Shown: one piece after another, positions 10,401 to 16,518 of the stretch
Layout of the letters: every line of letters begins with the position of its first letter
Numbering within the stretch: the first letter of the stretch is position 1
Assembly: GCF_001949145.1 (NCBI RefSeq)
Contig: NW_019091712.1
Location: forward strand, 1,536 to 18,053
Direction: 5' to 3'
Source of the DNA: Acanthaster planci
Lineage: Eukaryota > Echinodermata > Asteroidea > Valvatida > Acanthasteridae
DNA length: 16,518 nucleotides
Notes under the pieces: model-generated
What the model was told of the DNA's origin: nothing
What the model saw: the letters and a program-made list of their open reading frames with translations, nothing else
The model's database searches: none
Made by a program: the position numbers and the translations under genes

Positions 10401-13400
10401 CCCCCTCCCCAAAAAAGGAAAAATCCCTCTTGAACATAGCATTCATTTTCTCCAAAGGCAATAGTCAAAATCCAATGATTTGTTATCAAATTAAAGCTTG
10501 CCTTTATTCCTGCGCATACTGAAAATGTCTTTTGAGGCTTGTGCTGCAATCAGAGATATTTCAATTAGTTACACAACTCTGGCCCTCAGTGGTTGTACCT
10601 CATGTCTGTTGGGTCCCCACAGACTGTGCGTGCATTTAGTTTGTTTATTCGTGCAAGTGCAATAGTGACATATGGTCGTCGGCCTGAAAAATTATTCTAG
10701 CAGTCGATGCATATCGGTGGTGACCCACGTGAGGGATTTGTACTGCCATTTCCCTTGAAGACCTCGTGTGTGAATACATTGCCAGGAATCTATCAAATGG
10801 TGATATTTAATAGCTTCTGGTAAAAAAGATCTCCGGAAAATAATCAAAGAAGTGGAAAATGTCAATTTTACGACAAAGGATAATTATGAAAATATTATAA
10901 TTTTTACCAACATTAACTAAGTGTCTAATTTTCACAATGTTGTCTGCTTTACCTTCAAATAACTTTGATGCCACATGAAACTAGTAACTCTTATGAGCCA
11001 AAACGTTTACTACTTCTAGGTAAAAAACTTTTTGAAATTCACTTCATTTTTCATTGAGACTGATCATTTTCGTCATTTTACGTGTTTTTCACATTACTTA
11101 GTACCAAATTTTCACACTTTTGTCAAATTCCCCTCAGATCATTGGTGATACTGTCTGGAAGGCTGATGGATCATTTGTATCCGTCAGTTAATTTCTTCAA
11201 GATCGAGAGCCATTTGTCTAAAACGTATGAATTTTTAAGGCGGATGCAAATTTCCGCAATGAGGTCGACAGCGGTCAAAAATGACATGTCCGAATTTCGG
11301 GCATGGCATACACGTACATGCACACACACCTCCATACGAGTGCATTTTGGTACAAGTTGTCTTTTACTGCATTGCACTAATATGTACAAATGACGTCAAA
11401 TTGCCCGACTAAAAGGCAAAACAAAAACTTTCTGTTCTCATTCCTACGGTTTCCTTCTTGAATGATACTTTTTCATTAAAGCATTCCTCACCATTCACAA
11501 GTAGAGAAAATCCAGGGAAAACCCAGCAAAACCAGCTAAGATGTTGGCTTCAGTTCCAACTTCTGACTGTTACTATGGAGGTATGCAGCAATTGAAAGAT
11601 GGGCAAACGTTTGGTAGGAAACTGATTTTTATAGTGTGCAAGTTGGCAAAAGGGACTTTGAGTGTTTAAATTGGAATCAGTATGGAAATGAGGGGCAAAC
11701 AACAATATCTGAGCTTGATGTTGATCGATTACTTTTGGGGTCCACCTGCCTGAATAACGAGCCATATTACTGACTTCTGGCTGTAGTGGGACTCAGTATG
11801 CATGCACACCAACTAAGTGAGGGGCATGAACATATGTGACCGACAAAAGTGCCCCCCCCCCGGGCTCCTTGATGATTGGACCCACACACAGATCACAGGC
11901 CTACAATACGGTGGGTGTTGACTGCACTTACTTGGACAGGGTCCTGTATTACACTGTTGGCTCTCACTGGTAGGACCTACACAGGTGCTACCTCCATAGG
12001 CTGGGCGGGGGTTGGTGCAGGACCGGTGATGGGTCTGGGTACCACCTTCACAGGACCGGCTACACTCACTCCATTCAGTCCACTCACTCCATCTTCCATC
12101 AACTAGGGGTGGATAAAACAGAGATTGAAATCTTTCATGTTGAGTTAGGAAAACAGGAAGAAGGTGGTCTCCTGATACAGTTTGGGTACGTCAGAATAAG
12201 ACATTCAAACCTGCAAATGGACGAGCTTAGAACATGTGCATGGACCTTCATAAACTGAACTGATTCAAATCCTGCTCAGGAAATTGATCTGGATCTACGT
12301 GCATCAATTATTGGTTCACCATTAATTGTACTGTAATGAAACGCATTCACTGACAAACATTACAGAAGGACCCATCTCTGGCTCTGCTACCTATCCTCCT
12401 GATGCTCTTGCACAGTTTGGTAGATCACTTTTTCTTCTCTCCAACAACTAACCTCTCTTCAGCTCACAGACTTGTCCTGAGAACCCCAGTGGGCACTGAC
12501 AGGTGAAAGTACCTATCCCATCCACACAGGTTCCTCCATTGTCACAAGGGCTGGAGTCTGTTCCACAATCGTCAATGTTTGTCTGACAGCGTTGGCCAGT
12601 GAAGCCCAGGGGACATTGGCAGATAAACTGATTGACATCATCAATGCAGGTACTGCCTGAAGCACAAGGGTTGCTGGCACAGTCATCCACCGCTGGACCG
12701 AGAAGAAGTTCAAAAGGTTCCATTTCTTTTAGTGATTCTAACTATTCGCTAATAGTTATTTAGGGTAAAAAATTTGACCTCTGAAATAGGCAAGATATCA
12801 GCCAATTATTTACAGACAGTCAAAGGCCACAGGGGACTCATTTCTATAACATTTGTACCGTATTTCCCACTCGAATCTCATCATTTGGAACACTTCAAGG
12901 CCCTGTCACAGAGCAATATTTAGCAGCAGGCTGTGAACAATGGTCTAGTTCAACACTCACTCACACAGTCTACCTCCACAAACTTCCCAGACGTTGTATG
13001 TATATAAAAGAGCTGAGCATACCTGTTCACAACAGTTGGTTCCGTCAGCCACCCCAAGGAATGTGCATTGCTGGTTTGTATTTACACCTCCAATAGGAAG
13101 CGATAAGATTTTACGTTTTGAATTGTTTGTCATAAATTTCCCAACTGCTCCAATGACTCATGTAAATTTTTCCTGCAAAATGCACCGTCATCAATTGCTA
13201 CAGTAAAATTTCAACATGCCGCTGAATGATCAATTTTTAACTAAATTGATCAGTTGATCTGCCGAAAATATCAATGAAGAGAACAACTGTTTATAAACTC
13301 AACAGATCCAAGTCCTTACAGTCACACTTTGACGGAGTCACAATTTGGATTTGTCCCATGAAGACGGTGTCCATGAAGTCAGCTGCTGCGATGACATTGC

Positions 13401-16400
13401 CAGGGGTAACAAAGCCGCACGTCTGAGCGTGCTGTTGAATAACGGAAGCAATCAGTGCTGTGTCCCACAGGTTCACGTTACTCAGGGAACCAGTGAAACA
13501 GTGTGACTTGGTATTGTCTGCCAATGAGTTAAAAAAAACATCATTACGGAAATCAAATCATTTGTCTGTCAAATGTCTACTACATGTATACTGAAAGCGT
13601 TCAGTAAATTCCCATGTTCAACAAACACAGTATGGAATGAGAATTTGTTACATGGTTACACATCACATGGAATTAGGTCTGCAGCCCTCTCCCACTTGGA
13701 GCTAATTGACATCATGAACTTTGCTCCAAGCTCCAAAACCAGAGGAGTGTGTTCATTTTGGTAAGTCACCTCATCACCTTACTGGTCAAAAAGGCACTGA
13801 CCACAGTTGGTAAAACCTACACACAAGTACGGTACCACCTCAGTAAAGACTTCAAGAGCTGGTTACCAGTTTAATGCACAGTTTGAAATCAAGACGAACC
13901 AAGAAATTCCTTGTAAACAAATGACTGAAAAGGTTCCACTTGTGAGTGCCCAGCCTACTGGGACCTGCACTAAGAGCAAAAGCAGTAAACAACGAAGCAA
14001 GGACCTACGGCAGCCACATAAAGCCACACTGACCGTCAAACAGTGCTCACCAGAATTACGTAACTCTCCCAAAATGAACTCCCCTCCACCGTGGATCTTG
14101 GCATCGGAACTCATCGACTTGCGTATCAGCCTGAGCTGCCCGTCTCTGTAAATCTTGAGGATGCCACCATGCTCATCCCATGAGATGGCCAAATGATGCC
14201 AATGGTCGTCACTCACAGAGATGAAGGAGGAACAGTAATGCCTGAGCCATGAAGACAAAAATACACAGCACAGAATGCTAAATCCACTGCATATTCTCCA
14301 CACTCTGACTGTGTGCATGAGTAAATACTTAAACAATAGGCTGGAAACCTGCAAACCGGCAGCTGATTTCAAGGAATGCTGTGTAAGCCTTCTGCCACAA
14401 AAATGTCTGCCTTAGCTACACAACACATCGTATCTACGACTGATTTCATGAAAAGTTGCTCAGCTGCCCAACATTTATTTACATTAAGTTTATATTAAAC
14501 TTCTTAGACGACAACAATCGCAGCTTTTACAAACAGGTGTTTGTTTCAATATTACAGTATAGAATGATCACGGTATTAAAGTCCTCCACATACTCTGTGC
14601 ATTGTTCACTAACACATAAATTTCTGACTGTGTACGTGAGTAAATAGATGATAGGCTAGAAACTTGCTGATGCAAACCTAGTTACTTCCAATTTGCACCG
14701 GCCTGAATACCGCAAGTTCAGTATTGAGTGATTTGGGAAAAGGAATAAAAGACCTAACATCTGCTTCAAACTCTGAGAATGTGGGCCCAAGTTGGGGAAC
14801 ATTTTCAACATTGCCTAATTTCAGGCTCAGTGCTGAGTCCTGGTTTTAGGTAAGGTCATCTCAGAACTGAATATCGTGCAAGAGTCAGCGTTGGTGTGTA
14901 GATTACAATGACAGTGCAAATAAATTTTAGAAATCTTGGATATTTATCCTTGATGCCTTTGATGGGTACATTTTACAGTATCATAAATGATGGATATCTG
15001 GGTCCATTTTTAAAGTTTTCTCACTTCAAACATTCTGTTGGAAATCCCACATAAAAACTAAAAGCACAGACAGGGATATTGCTTTGTAATCAAATAATAT
15101 GACTTCGAGTTTGGTGCTGACAATTTTCGATATCACATTGCTACAGTCAGTCATTTTGAGTTGACACAGGGTAAAACACTTTAAAGCAGAGCTGTTTATA
15201 GTGAGTTGTGACATGTGTGTCTCAATTGCTGGAACCAATATGGTGGATTATGTATCAGTTCACACAGGCAATTTGTACACTACCGCTGCATGCTGTACTG
15301 CACACACAGTGCACAGCCATTTTGGTTCGAAAGTCTGAAGTTGGCACTACTCTCTCTATGTACAACCTTGCTAAATGTACAGGATATGACGGGGTAAAAA
15401 AATACTCCATTCTTGGTTAGGTAGTTTCTCTTTACATTTATTATCTATTGGTACCCTACTCATAAGTAAGTGGGACTTTGGTTCGACTAAAAACTGCTAA
15501 AACATGTCCCCTGATCACAGCAGGTATCTGTAATGATCCCTGATCTCAGTCCAATGGAATTAACAGAGAACAGCACAACACGCCCTCAAACGGGGAAGGG
15601 GAGGGGACAGACGAAAGGAACTTACCCTCGAATGGAGACTTCCAATGCCCCAGGATTGCTGATGGCAAACTGTGCATCATCCAGCGTTTGCCCAGAGATG
15701 TGGGTTGTATAGGCCAGTATGACCCCCTCAGTTGCCGTTGTGCGAATCCACATCATTATGGTGAATGCTCGCAGTGGTTCATTAATGGCATGAGGTAAAG
15801 TGATGTACTGACTTGGATGACTGCCTCTGAACGCCATGTCGAAATTGGACTGTGCATCTGAGATGACAAAAATGATGTGCATTATGGCATCCGTGCACAA
15901 TTGCACCTCAGAAACAAAGCATTACTCGAGTATCACTTGCCATAAATGACAAGTCAAGCTGATGGCAACATGGTGGCCCATTCAGATGATACCAGTTTTC
16001 TTGTCAAAATCATCACAAATAATCAAAATTTACATACGTCTATTTCATTACAAAGAGTAGATCACTCGGTACACCATCCTGTCAGTAGTGATTTATTGTA
16101 GATCTCTGCATGCTGGAGAAATCCTGCAATGTGAGCTATTTGGATGAATTCAACCTTGTAACAAGCAAGGTGATTGAATCGAGAAACCAATGCATAAATC
16201 TTACGCTGGCTGCAATATGTGCCAACAAATCCTGGTCTGCATCTGCACTGGTACTGGTTGACACCATCAATGCACTGAGCTCCATTCTGACAAGGGTGGC
16301 TGTCACATTCATTGATATCCTGCTCACATTCAGGGCCACTGTAATCAGAAACACACAGCAAACCAATACAATGGTCTTGCTTCACATGGACATAATGATA

Positions 16401-16518
16401 CTGATGACTGGTTTGAGGGGACTTCCAATGTCTACAGATGAATTGTACTAACCTGTAGCCTGGTGGACAGTCACAGGAGTACATGTTGAGCCCATTGATG
16501 CATGTACCGCCGCCCAGG
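4308..16518 (-). CDS. SVEP1/polydom-like mosaic extracellular protein, 3' part of the gene, 12 exons
   Basis: This is the span of one multi-exon gene; its coding segments are listed separately below. Joining twelve GT-AG exons gives 711 codons with no internal stop, and donor phase matches acceptor phase at every junction (2,1,2,1,1,1,1,1,0,1,1). Domains by residue of the joined fragment: EGF 1-27, cbEGF 28-64, pentraxin about 68-273, EGF 275-310, EGF 312-349, TSP1 355-410, sushi 412-477, unnamed region 479-650, GCC2_GCC3 651-706. The 5' part, including any signal peptide, lies outside the window. SVEP1 contains EGF-pentraxin and sushi-X-GCC2_GCC3 blocks, but in the opposite relative order and, as far as I recall, without TSP1, so no symbol is assigned. 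A matrix or cell-adhesion role is inferred from the domains. Two adjacent genes remain possible, but no stop codon separates the blocks. Confidence 0.82.
4478..5239 (-). other. Intron 11, no further feature seen
   Basis: This 762-base intron separates the two halves of the GCC2_GCC3 module. It is GTAAGC...TGCTCAG bounded. I see no exon, repeat or transposon ends inside. Confidence 0.7.
5240..5443 (-). CDS. Exon 11: end of the unnamed region and start of GCC2_GCC3
   Basis: The acceptor is TGTCCATCCTATAAAG|TG and the donor is TGTG|GTAAGC; phase 1 in and out. Residues 589-655 start [20 protein letters not shown], which holds an NST sequon and a predicted amphipathic helix, then [14 protein letters not shown]. 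The exon ends with [16 protein letters not shown], the opening CPxGS-x-C segment of a GCC2_GCC3 module that continues in exon 12. Two other AG dinucleotides near the acceptor give wrong frames or phases, so this boundary is well fixed despite its purine-rich last bases (TATAAAG). Confidence 0.86.
5444..5952 (-). other. Intron 10, with a perfect 9-bp hairpin
   Basis: 509 bases, bounded by GTGAGA and TATAAAG. It contains AAACCAAAT-CTG-ATTTGGTTT at 5866-5886, an (AC)5 run at 5582-5591, and a short duplicated TATAACTAT at 5891 and 5910. No coding content. Confidence 0.65.
5953..6094 (-). CDS. Exon 10: unnamed region with a hexa-arginine convertase-type site
   Basis: The acceptor is TTATCATACCTCAG|GTTAGT and the donor is AACAAG|GTGAGA; phase 0 in, phase 1 out, 47 codons plus one base. 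Residues 541-587 begin [14 protein letters not shown], run through six arginines (555-560; bases 6035-6052) into [18 protein letters not shown] and end with ENLTSEQ, which contains an N-glycosylation sequon. [10 protein letters not shown] satisfies the furin consensus RX(K/R)R with a small residue after it, so cleavage in the secretory pathway is likely if the site is exposed. A phase 0 junction lies on its 5' side, the only one in the gene, so exons 9 and 10 together form one evolutionary unit. Confidence 0.82.
6184..6327. repeat. Tandem repeat, 64-bp period, just over two copies
   Basis: Two adjacent copies share CACAGCTCTCTA, TACATCAGCTCTGGCTG and TGTCCAGA, with matching blocks starting at 6211 and 6275. 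A third partial copy (GCTGTGGCTGAGTGT, 6313-6327) is reached after a 7-base deletion. It ends at the TAA duplicated by the transposon. It lies in intron 9 with no coding frame. Confidence 0.75.
6330..6363 (+). repeat. Left terminal inverted repeat of the Harbinger-type element
   Basis: Begins AGCCCTTTTCACAC and includes an A7 tract followed by CTCG. It pairs with the right end at 7124-7159 and is preceded by the TAA target copy at 6327-6329. Confidence 0.85.
6572..6850 (+). CDS. Myb/SANT-like DNA-binding protein of the Harbinger-type element (92 aa)
   Basis: The ORF starts at an ATG in fair Kozak context (AAAAATGG) and ends at TAA. A charged N-terminal tail with a lysine cluster (KKKSSKK, residues 28-34) precedes a domain with the three spaced tryptophans of Myb/SANT folds: W36 in [12 protein letters not shown]67 in [10 protein letters not shown] and W86 in [11 protein letters not shown]. 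In PIF/Harbinger transposons a Myb-like protein of this kind works with the DDE transposase, bringing it to the nucleus and to the ends. The stop comes right after LKRN, at the end of helix 3, so a longer ancestral C-terminus may be lost. AATAAA at 6926-6931 could end its transcript. Assignment rests on the tryptophan pattern plus the element ends. Confidence 0.7.
   Translation: MANATSAESNLQTKERSPETDVLESTEKKKSSKKGWEYDATLSLITTMENMAITAKMNGMVHNSHVWREVAGGIPNHTGEQCHDRWTCLKRN
6926..6931 (+). terminator. Candidate polyadenylation signal for the transposon ORF
   Basis: AATAAA lies 76 bases after the stop of the Myb-like ORF and inside the element, on the same strand. A transcript started in the element could end here; no promoter was recognised. 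Confidence 0.35.
6968..7105. repeat. Subterminal inverted pair in the right half of the element
   Basis: GCTTGAGAAATCTTCCAGAAG type sequence at 6968-6988 recurs inverted at 7085-7105 with 19 of 21 positions equal. The core CTTGAG/CTCAAG also occurs at 6366, 6458, 7023 and 7053. Clustering near both ends suggests binding sites for the element's proteins. Confidence 0.6.
7124..7159 (-). repeat. Right terminal inverted repeat of the Harbinger-type element
   Basis: Read on the minus strand it begins AGCCCTTTTCACATGACGAC and then A7CTCG, matching the left end. It is followed on the plus strand by the second TAA target copy at 7160-7162. Confidence 0.85.
7392..7576 (-). CDS. Exon 9: first part of the unnamed region after the sushi domain
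   Basis: The acceptor is TATCTCTTGCAG|AGTACA and the donor is GCCCAG|GTAAGT; phase 1 in, phase 0 out, 61 codons after the split Lys. The frame stays open across both splice sites, and the alternative acceptor two bases downstream hits a stop. Landmarks are [21 protein letters not shown] (an N-glycosylation sequon), [15 protein letters not shown] and [13 protein letters not shown]. The alternation of apparent strand, helix and strand suggests a small alpha/beta fold, but I do not recognise a named family. Its place between sushi and GCC2_GCC3 matches the unannotated stretch of about 200 residues in SVEP1. Function unknown. Confidence 0.8.
7577..9191 (-). other. Intron 8, with a small CpG and factor-site cluster
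   Basis: 1615 bases between the sushi exon and exon 9. No additional exon was found on the minus strand. The only compositional change is the CpG-rich segment at about 8500-8640. Confidence 0.65.
8500..8640. promoter_or_regulatory. Candidate intronic regulatory cluster
   Basis: Within 140 bases there are a CACGTG E-box (8550-8555), an inverted CCAAT box ATTGG (8573-8577), a CRE-like TGACGTGG (8585-8592) running into GGTCACG, and about twelve CpGs, in an otherwise CpG-poor intron. Clustering suggests an enhancer or cryptic promoter; function is inference. Confidence 0.3.
9192..9395 (-). CDS. Exon 8: sushi (CCP/SCR) domain
   Basis: The acceptor is CCTTTCTCTTGAAG|GCTG and the donor is ACAA|GTAAGT; phase 1 in and out, 68 codons. 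Residues 412-477 have the four conserved cysteines expected of a sushi domain, a conserved tryptophan (KWSHE) and an extra pair of cysteines (QEQNC and TISC). Landmarks are [34 protein letters not shown] and LALPQC. NCT is a potential N-glycosylation sequon. A sushi domain followed by a cysteine-poor region and then GCC2_GCC3 is the arrangement seen after the HYR repeats of SVEP1, which supports the homology of this block. Confidence 0.92.
9396..11931 (-). other. Intron 7, longest intron, no exon found
   Basis: 2536 bases between the TSP1 and sushi exons. The minus-strand open frames inside show no cysteine pattern of TSP1, EGF or sushi. It holds a perfect CRE palindrome TGACGTCA (11391-11398), a C10 run (11852-11861), and a GGCCTT-rich, weakly self-complementary stretch at 9870-9935. 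Confidence 0.65.
11932..12102 (-). CDS. Exon 7: thrombospondin type 1 repeat
   Basis: The acceptor is TTTATCCACCCCTAG|TTG and the donor is GTCCAA|GTAAGT; phase 1 in and out, 57 codons, a single-domain exon. Residues 355-410 read [20 protein letters not shown], then RSCTNP, YGGSTC and [11 protein letters not shown]. This is a complete TSP1 repeat with six cysteines and the group 1 WxxWxxC layering. WSEW and WTEW are candidate C-mannosylation sites, and CSRSCEGG fits the POFUT2 O-fucose consensus CxxSCxxG. TSP1 repeats bind glycosaminoglycans and matrix partners, and a matrix role here is inferred. The reading frame lacks a long ATG-started ORF, so ATG-based searches miss it. Confidence 0.94.
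12103..12452 (-). other. Intron 6, nothing notable
   Basis: 350 bases with GTTAGT donor and CCCTAG acceptor. No repeat or coding signal seen. Confidence 0.7.
12453..12692 (-). CDS. Exon 6: two tandem EGF repeats
   Basis: The acceptor is TTCTCGGTCCAG|CGG and the donor is AGAG|GTTAGT; phase 1 in and out, so this is a symmetric module exon. Repeat one (residues 275-310) opens VDDC and repeat two (312-349) opens NIDDC; each has six cysteines. [10 protein letters not shown] and [10 protein letters not shown] match the calcium-binding and beta-hydroxylation pattern. CASGSTC and CDNGGTC fit the O-fucose consensus. CASNPC fits the O-glucose consensus, but repeat two has a longer first loop (CGTDSSPC) and does not. 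[10 protein letters not shown] and [10 protein letters not shown] fit the EOGT O-GlcNAc consensus. Two repeats on one exon are unusual next to the single-domain exons that follow. Confidence 0.94.
12693..13319 (-). other. Intron 5, nothing notable
   Basis: 627 AT-rich bases with GTAAGG donor and GTCCAG acceptor. A plus-strand TATAAAA near 13003 has no gene after it. Confidence 0.65.
13320..13517 (-). CDS. Exon 5: C-terminal segment of the pentraxin domain
   Basis: The acceptor is CATTGGCAG|ACAATA and the donor is GTGACT|GTAAGG; phase 1 in and out. Residues 209-273 read [16 protein letters not shown], then [12 protein letters not shown] and [16 protein letters not shown] corresponds to the conserved (V/I)GDxxxVNxWD strand of pentraxins, and PGNVI to the GNVLxW segment. 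Three cysteines (SHC, QTC, SKC) remain here although the two cysteines of the classical intradomain disulfide are gone. They may form alternative bridges together with HYC in exon 4, but the pairing is inference. The exon ends in phase 1 and passes directly into the next EGF, as CDSVDDC. Confidence 0.9.
13518..14050 (-). other. Intron 4, inside the pentraxin domain
   Basis: 533 bases with GTGAGC donor and TTGGCAG acceptor. A plus-strand open frame continues through it but has no recognisable domain. Confidence 0.65.
14051..14241 (-). CDS. Exon 4: central pentraxin segment with the HHLAISW core
   Basis: I chose the acceptor TTTTTGTCTTCATGGCTCAG|G and the donor TTCTG|GTGAGC; phase 2 in, phase 1 out. 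Residues 145-207 include [27 protein letters not shown] and FILGELRNS, the core of pentraxin and LamG domains. The family signature HxCx(S/T)Wx(S/T) is present as HLAISWD, so the conserved second cysteine is alanine. The calcium-binding loop ILGQEQD of classical pentraxins reads ILGELRN. A second in-frame acceptor 30 bases further in (GTGAG|T, exon start 14211) would drop ten residues. The longer form is preferred because it restores the usual spacing between the SIRG strand and the WHH motif, and its pyrimidine tract is good. Confidence 0.88.
14242..15625 (-). other. Intron 3, with a diverged direct repeat
   Basis: 1384 bases inside the pentraxin domain. The only structure is a pair of similar segments, 14305-14357 and 14624-14678. 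No additional pentraxin exon is needed or seen. Confidence 0.65.
14305..14678. repeat. Diverged direct repeat pair of about 54 bp
   Basis: CTGACTGTGT, GAGTAAATA, ATAGGCT, GAAAC and CAAACC occur in the same order in 14305-14357 and 14624-14678, about 320 bases apart, with small indels. Likely a local duplication. Confidence 0.55.
15626..15857 (-). CDS. Exon 3: N-terminal half of a pentraxin (PTX/LamG) domain
   Basis: The acceptor is TCATCTCAG|ATGCAC and the donor is GAGG|GTAAGT; phase 1 in, phase 2 out. Residues 68-144 of the joined fragment carry the pentraxin strand pattern: [44 protein letters not shown] and LEVSIRG. FTIMMWI aligns with the strand that carries the first conserved cysteine of classical pentraxins (CRP FTVCLHF), here replaced by methionine. 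TLDDAQFAI lies where the first calcium-binding acidic pair of CRP sits, so part of that site could remain. The domain most resembles the internal pentraxin of SVEP1-type proteins. Confidence 0.92.
15858..16204 (-). other. Intron 2, nothing notable
   Basis: 347 bases between the cbEGF and pentraxin exons, GTAAGA donor and CATCTCAG acceptor. The phase 1 position matches an EGF-to-pentraxin module boundary. Confidence 0.7.
16205..16338 (-). CDS. Exon 2: end of EGF 1 and a complete calcium-binding EGF repeat
   Basis: The acceptor is TGATTACAG| and the donor is CAGC|GTAAGA; phase 2 in, phase 1 out. The exon completes the first EGF (GPEC) and then encodes a six-cysteine repeat opening with DINEC (residues 28-64). 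DINEC plus [10 protein letters not shown] matches the calcium-binding EGF signature, including the Cx(D/N)xxxx(F/Y)xC beta-hydroxylation consensus. CDSHPC fits the O-glucose consensus CxSxPC. The third-cysteine segment is QNGAQC, so the O-fucose Ser/Thr is absent. Cysteine spacing is normal and there is no frameshift. The repeat leads directly into the pentraxin domain after a two-residue linker, the same EGF-to-pentraxin junction seen in SVEP1. Confidence 0.93.
16453..16518 (-). CDS. Exon 1 of window (partial): C-terminal part of an EGF repeat
   Basis: The exon runs off the window edge. It reads [21 protein letters not shown] followed by a split Ser codon (residues 1-21 of the joined fragment), the cysteine 3-to-5 section of an EGF repeat. 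The donor is CAG|GTTAGT, with the intron beginning at 16452; phase 2 out. The next exon completes the repeat with GPEC. The fifth-to-sixth cysteine loop, CPPGYSGPEC, fits the known EOGT O-GlcNAc consensus CxxG(Y/F)(T/S)GxxC. The GGGTC before the third cysteine fits the POFUT1 O-fucose consensus. Confidence 0.85.

Noticed and set aside
9396-11931. Missed TSP1 or sushi exon in the longest intron
   Set aside because: Minus-strand frames were read for cysteine and tryptophan patterns and none was found; exons 7 and 8 already join in phase.
13863-14372. 169-codon minus-strand open frame as one gene
   Set aside because: Only the middle part (14051-14241) is pentraxin; both ends are intron read-through past good donor and acceptor sites.
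16062-16484. 140-codon minus-strand open frame as one exon
   Set aside because: It spans two EGF exon pieces separated by a 114-base GT-AG intron and runs on into intron 2; splicing restores a normal EGF.
1-16518. CRISPR array, bacterial operon, tRNA or rRNA genes
   Set aside because: No spaced identical repeats, no tight gene packing and no cloverleaf or rRNA landmarks; intron structure shows eukaryotic DNA.

Overview
The window reads as eukaryotic, most likely invertebrate chordate or other deuterostome DNA. A lancelet (Branchiostoma) is my best guess. The grounds are short phase-1 domain exons, introns of 0.1 to 2.5 kb, an AT-rich background and a heavily shuffled extracellular protein. 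The species is inference; no taxonomic marker is present.

The main content is one gene on the minus strand, running from the right edge (5' end outside the window) down to a stop codon at 4308. I placed twelve coding exons by joining GT-AG boundaries with matching phase: 16453-16518, 16205-16338, 15626-15857, 14051-14241, 13320-13517, 12453-12692, 11932-12102, 9192-9395, 7392-7576, 5953-6094, 5240-5443 and 4308-4477. They join into 711 residues of open frame. In order these encode EGF (C-terminal part), calcium-binding EGF, pentraxin (PTX/LamG fold), EGF, EGF, thrombospondin type 1, sushi/CCP, an unnamed region of about 170 residues containing six consecutive arginines, a GCC2_GCC3 (ephrin-receptor-like, cysteine-rich) module, and the stop. 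All parts are known from SVEP1/polydom-type matrix proteins or their relatives, but the order is different: the pentraxin precedes the sushi-X-GCC2_GCC3 block, and a TSP1 repeat sits between them. The product is expected to be secreted or matrix-bound.

The introns are mostly featureless. The exception is intron 9, which carries an 830-bp PIF/Harbinger-type DNA transposon (6330-7159). It has terminal inverted repeats, a TAA target duplication, repeated subterminal motifs and a 92-codon plus-strand ORF for a Myb/SANT-like DNA-binding protein, but no transposase. It lies at the edge of a 64-bp-period tandem repeat.

Below 4308 there is no recognisable coding sequence. The stretch from 4307 to about 2335 may be the 3' UTR and flank, with several minus-strand AATAAA signals. 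It contains a 176-bp near-palindromic hairpin (2888-3063) that looks like a foldback MITE. Positions 1-2300 hold no gene I can support; the notable items are a short perfect hairpin at 593-622 and a small CpG-rich patch near 1400-1560.
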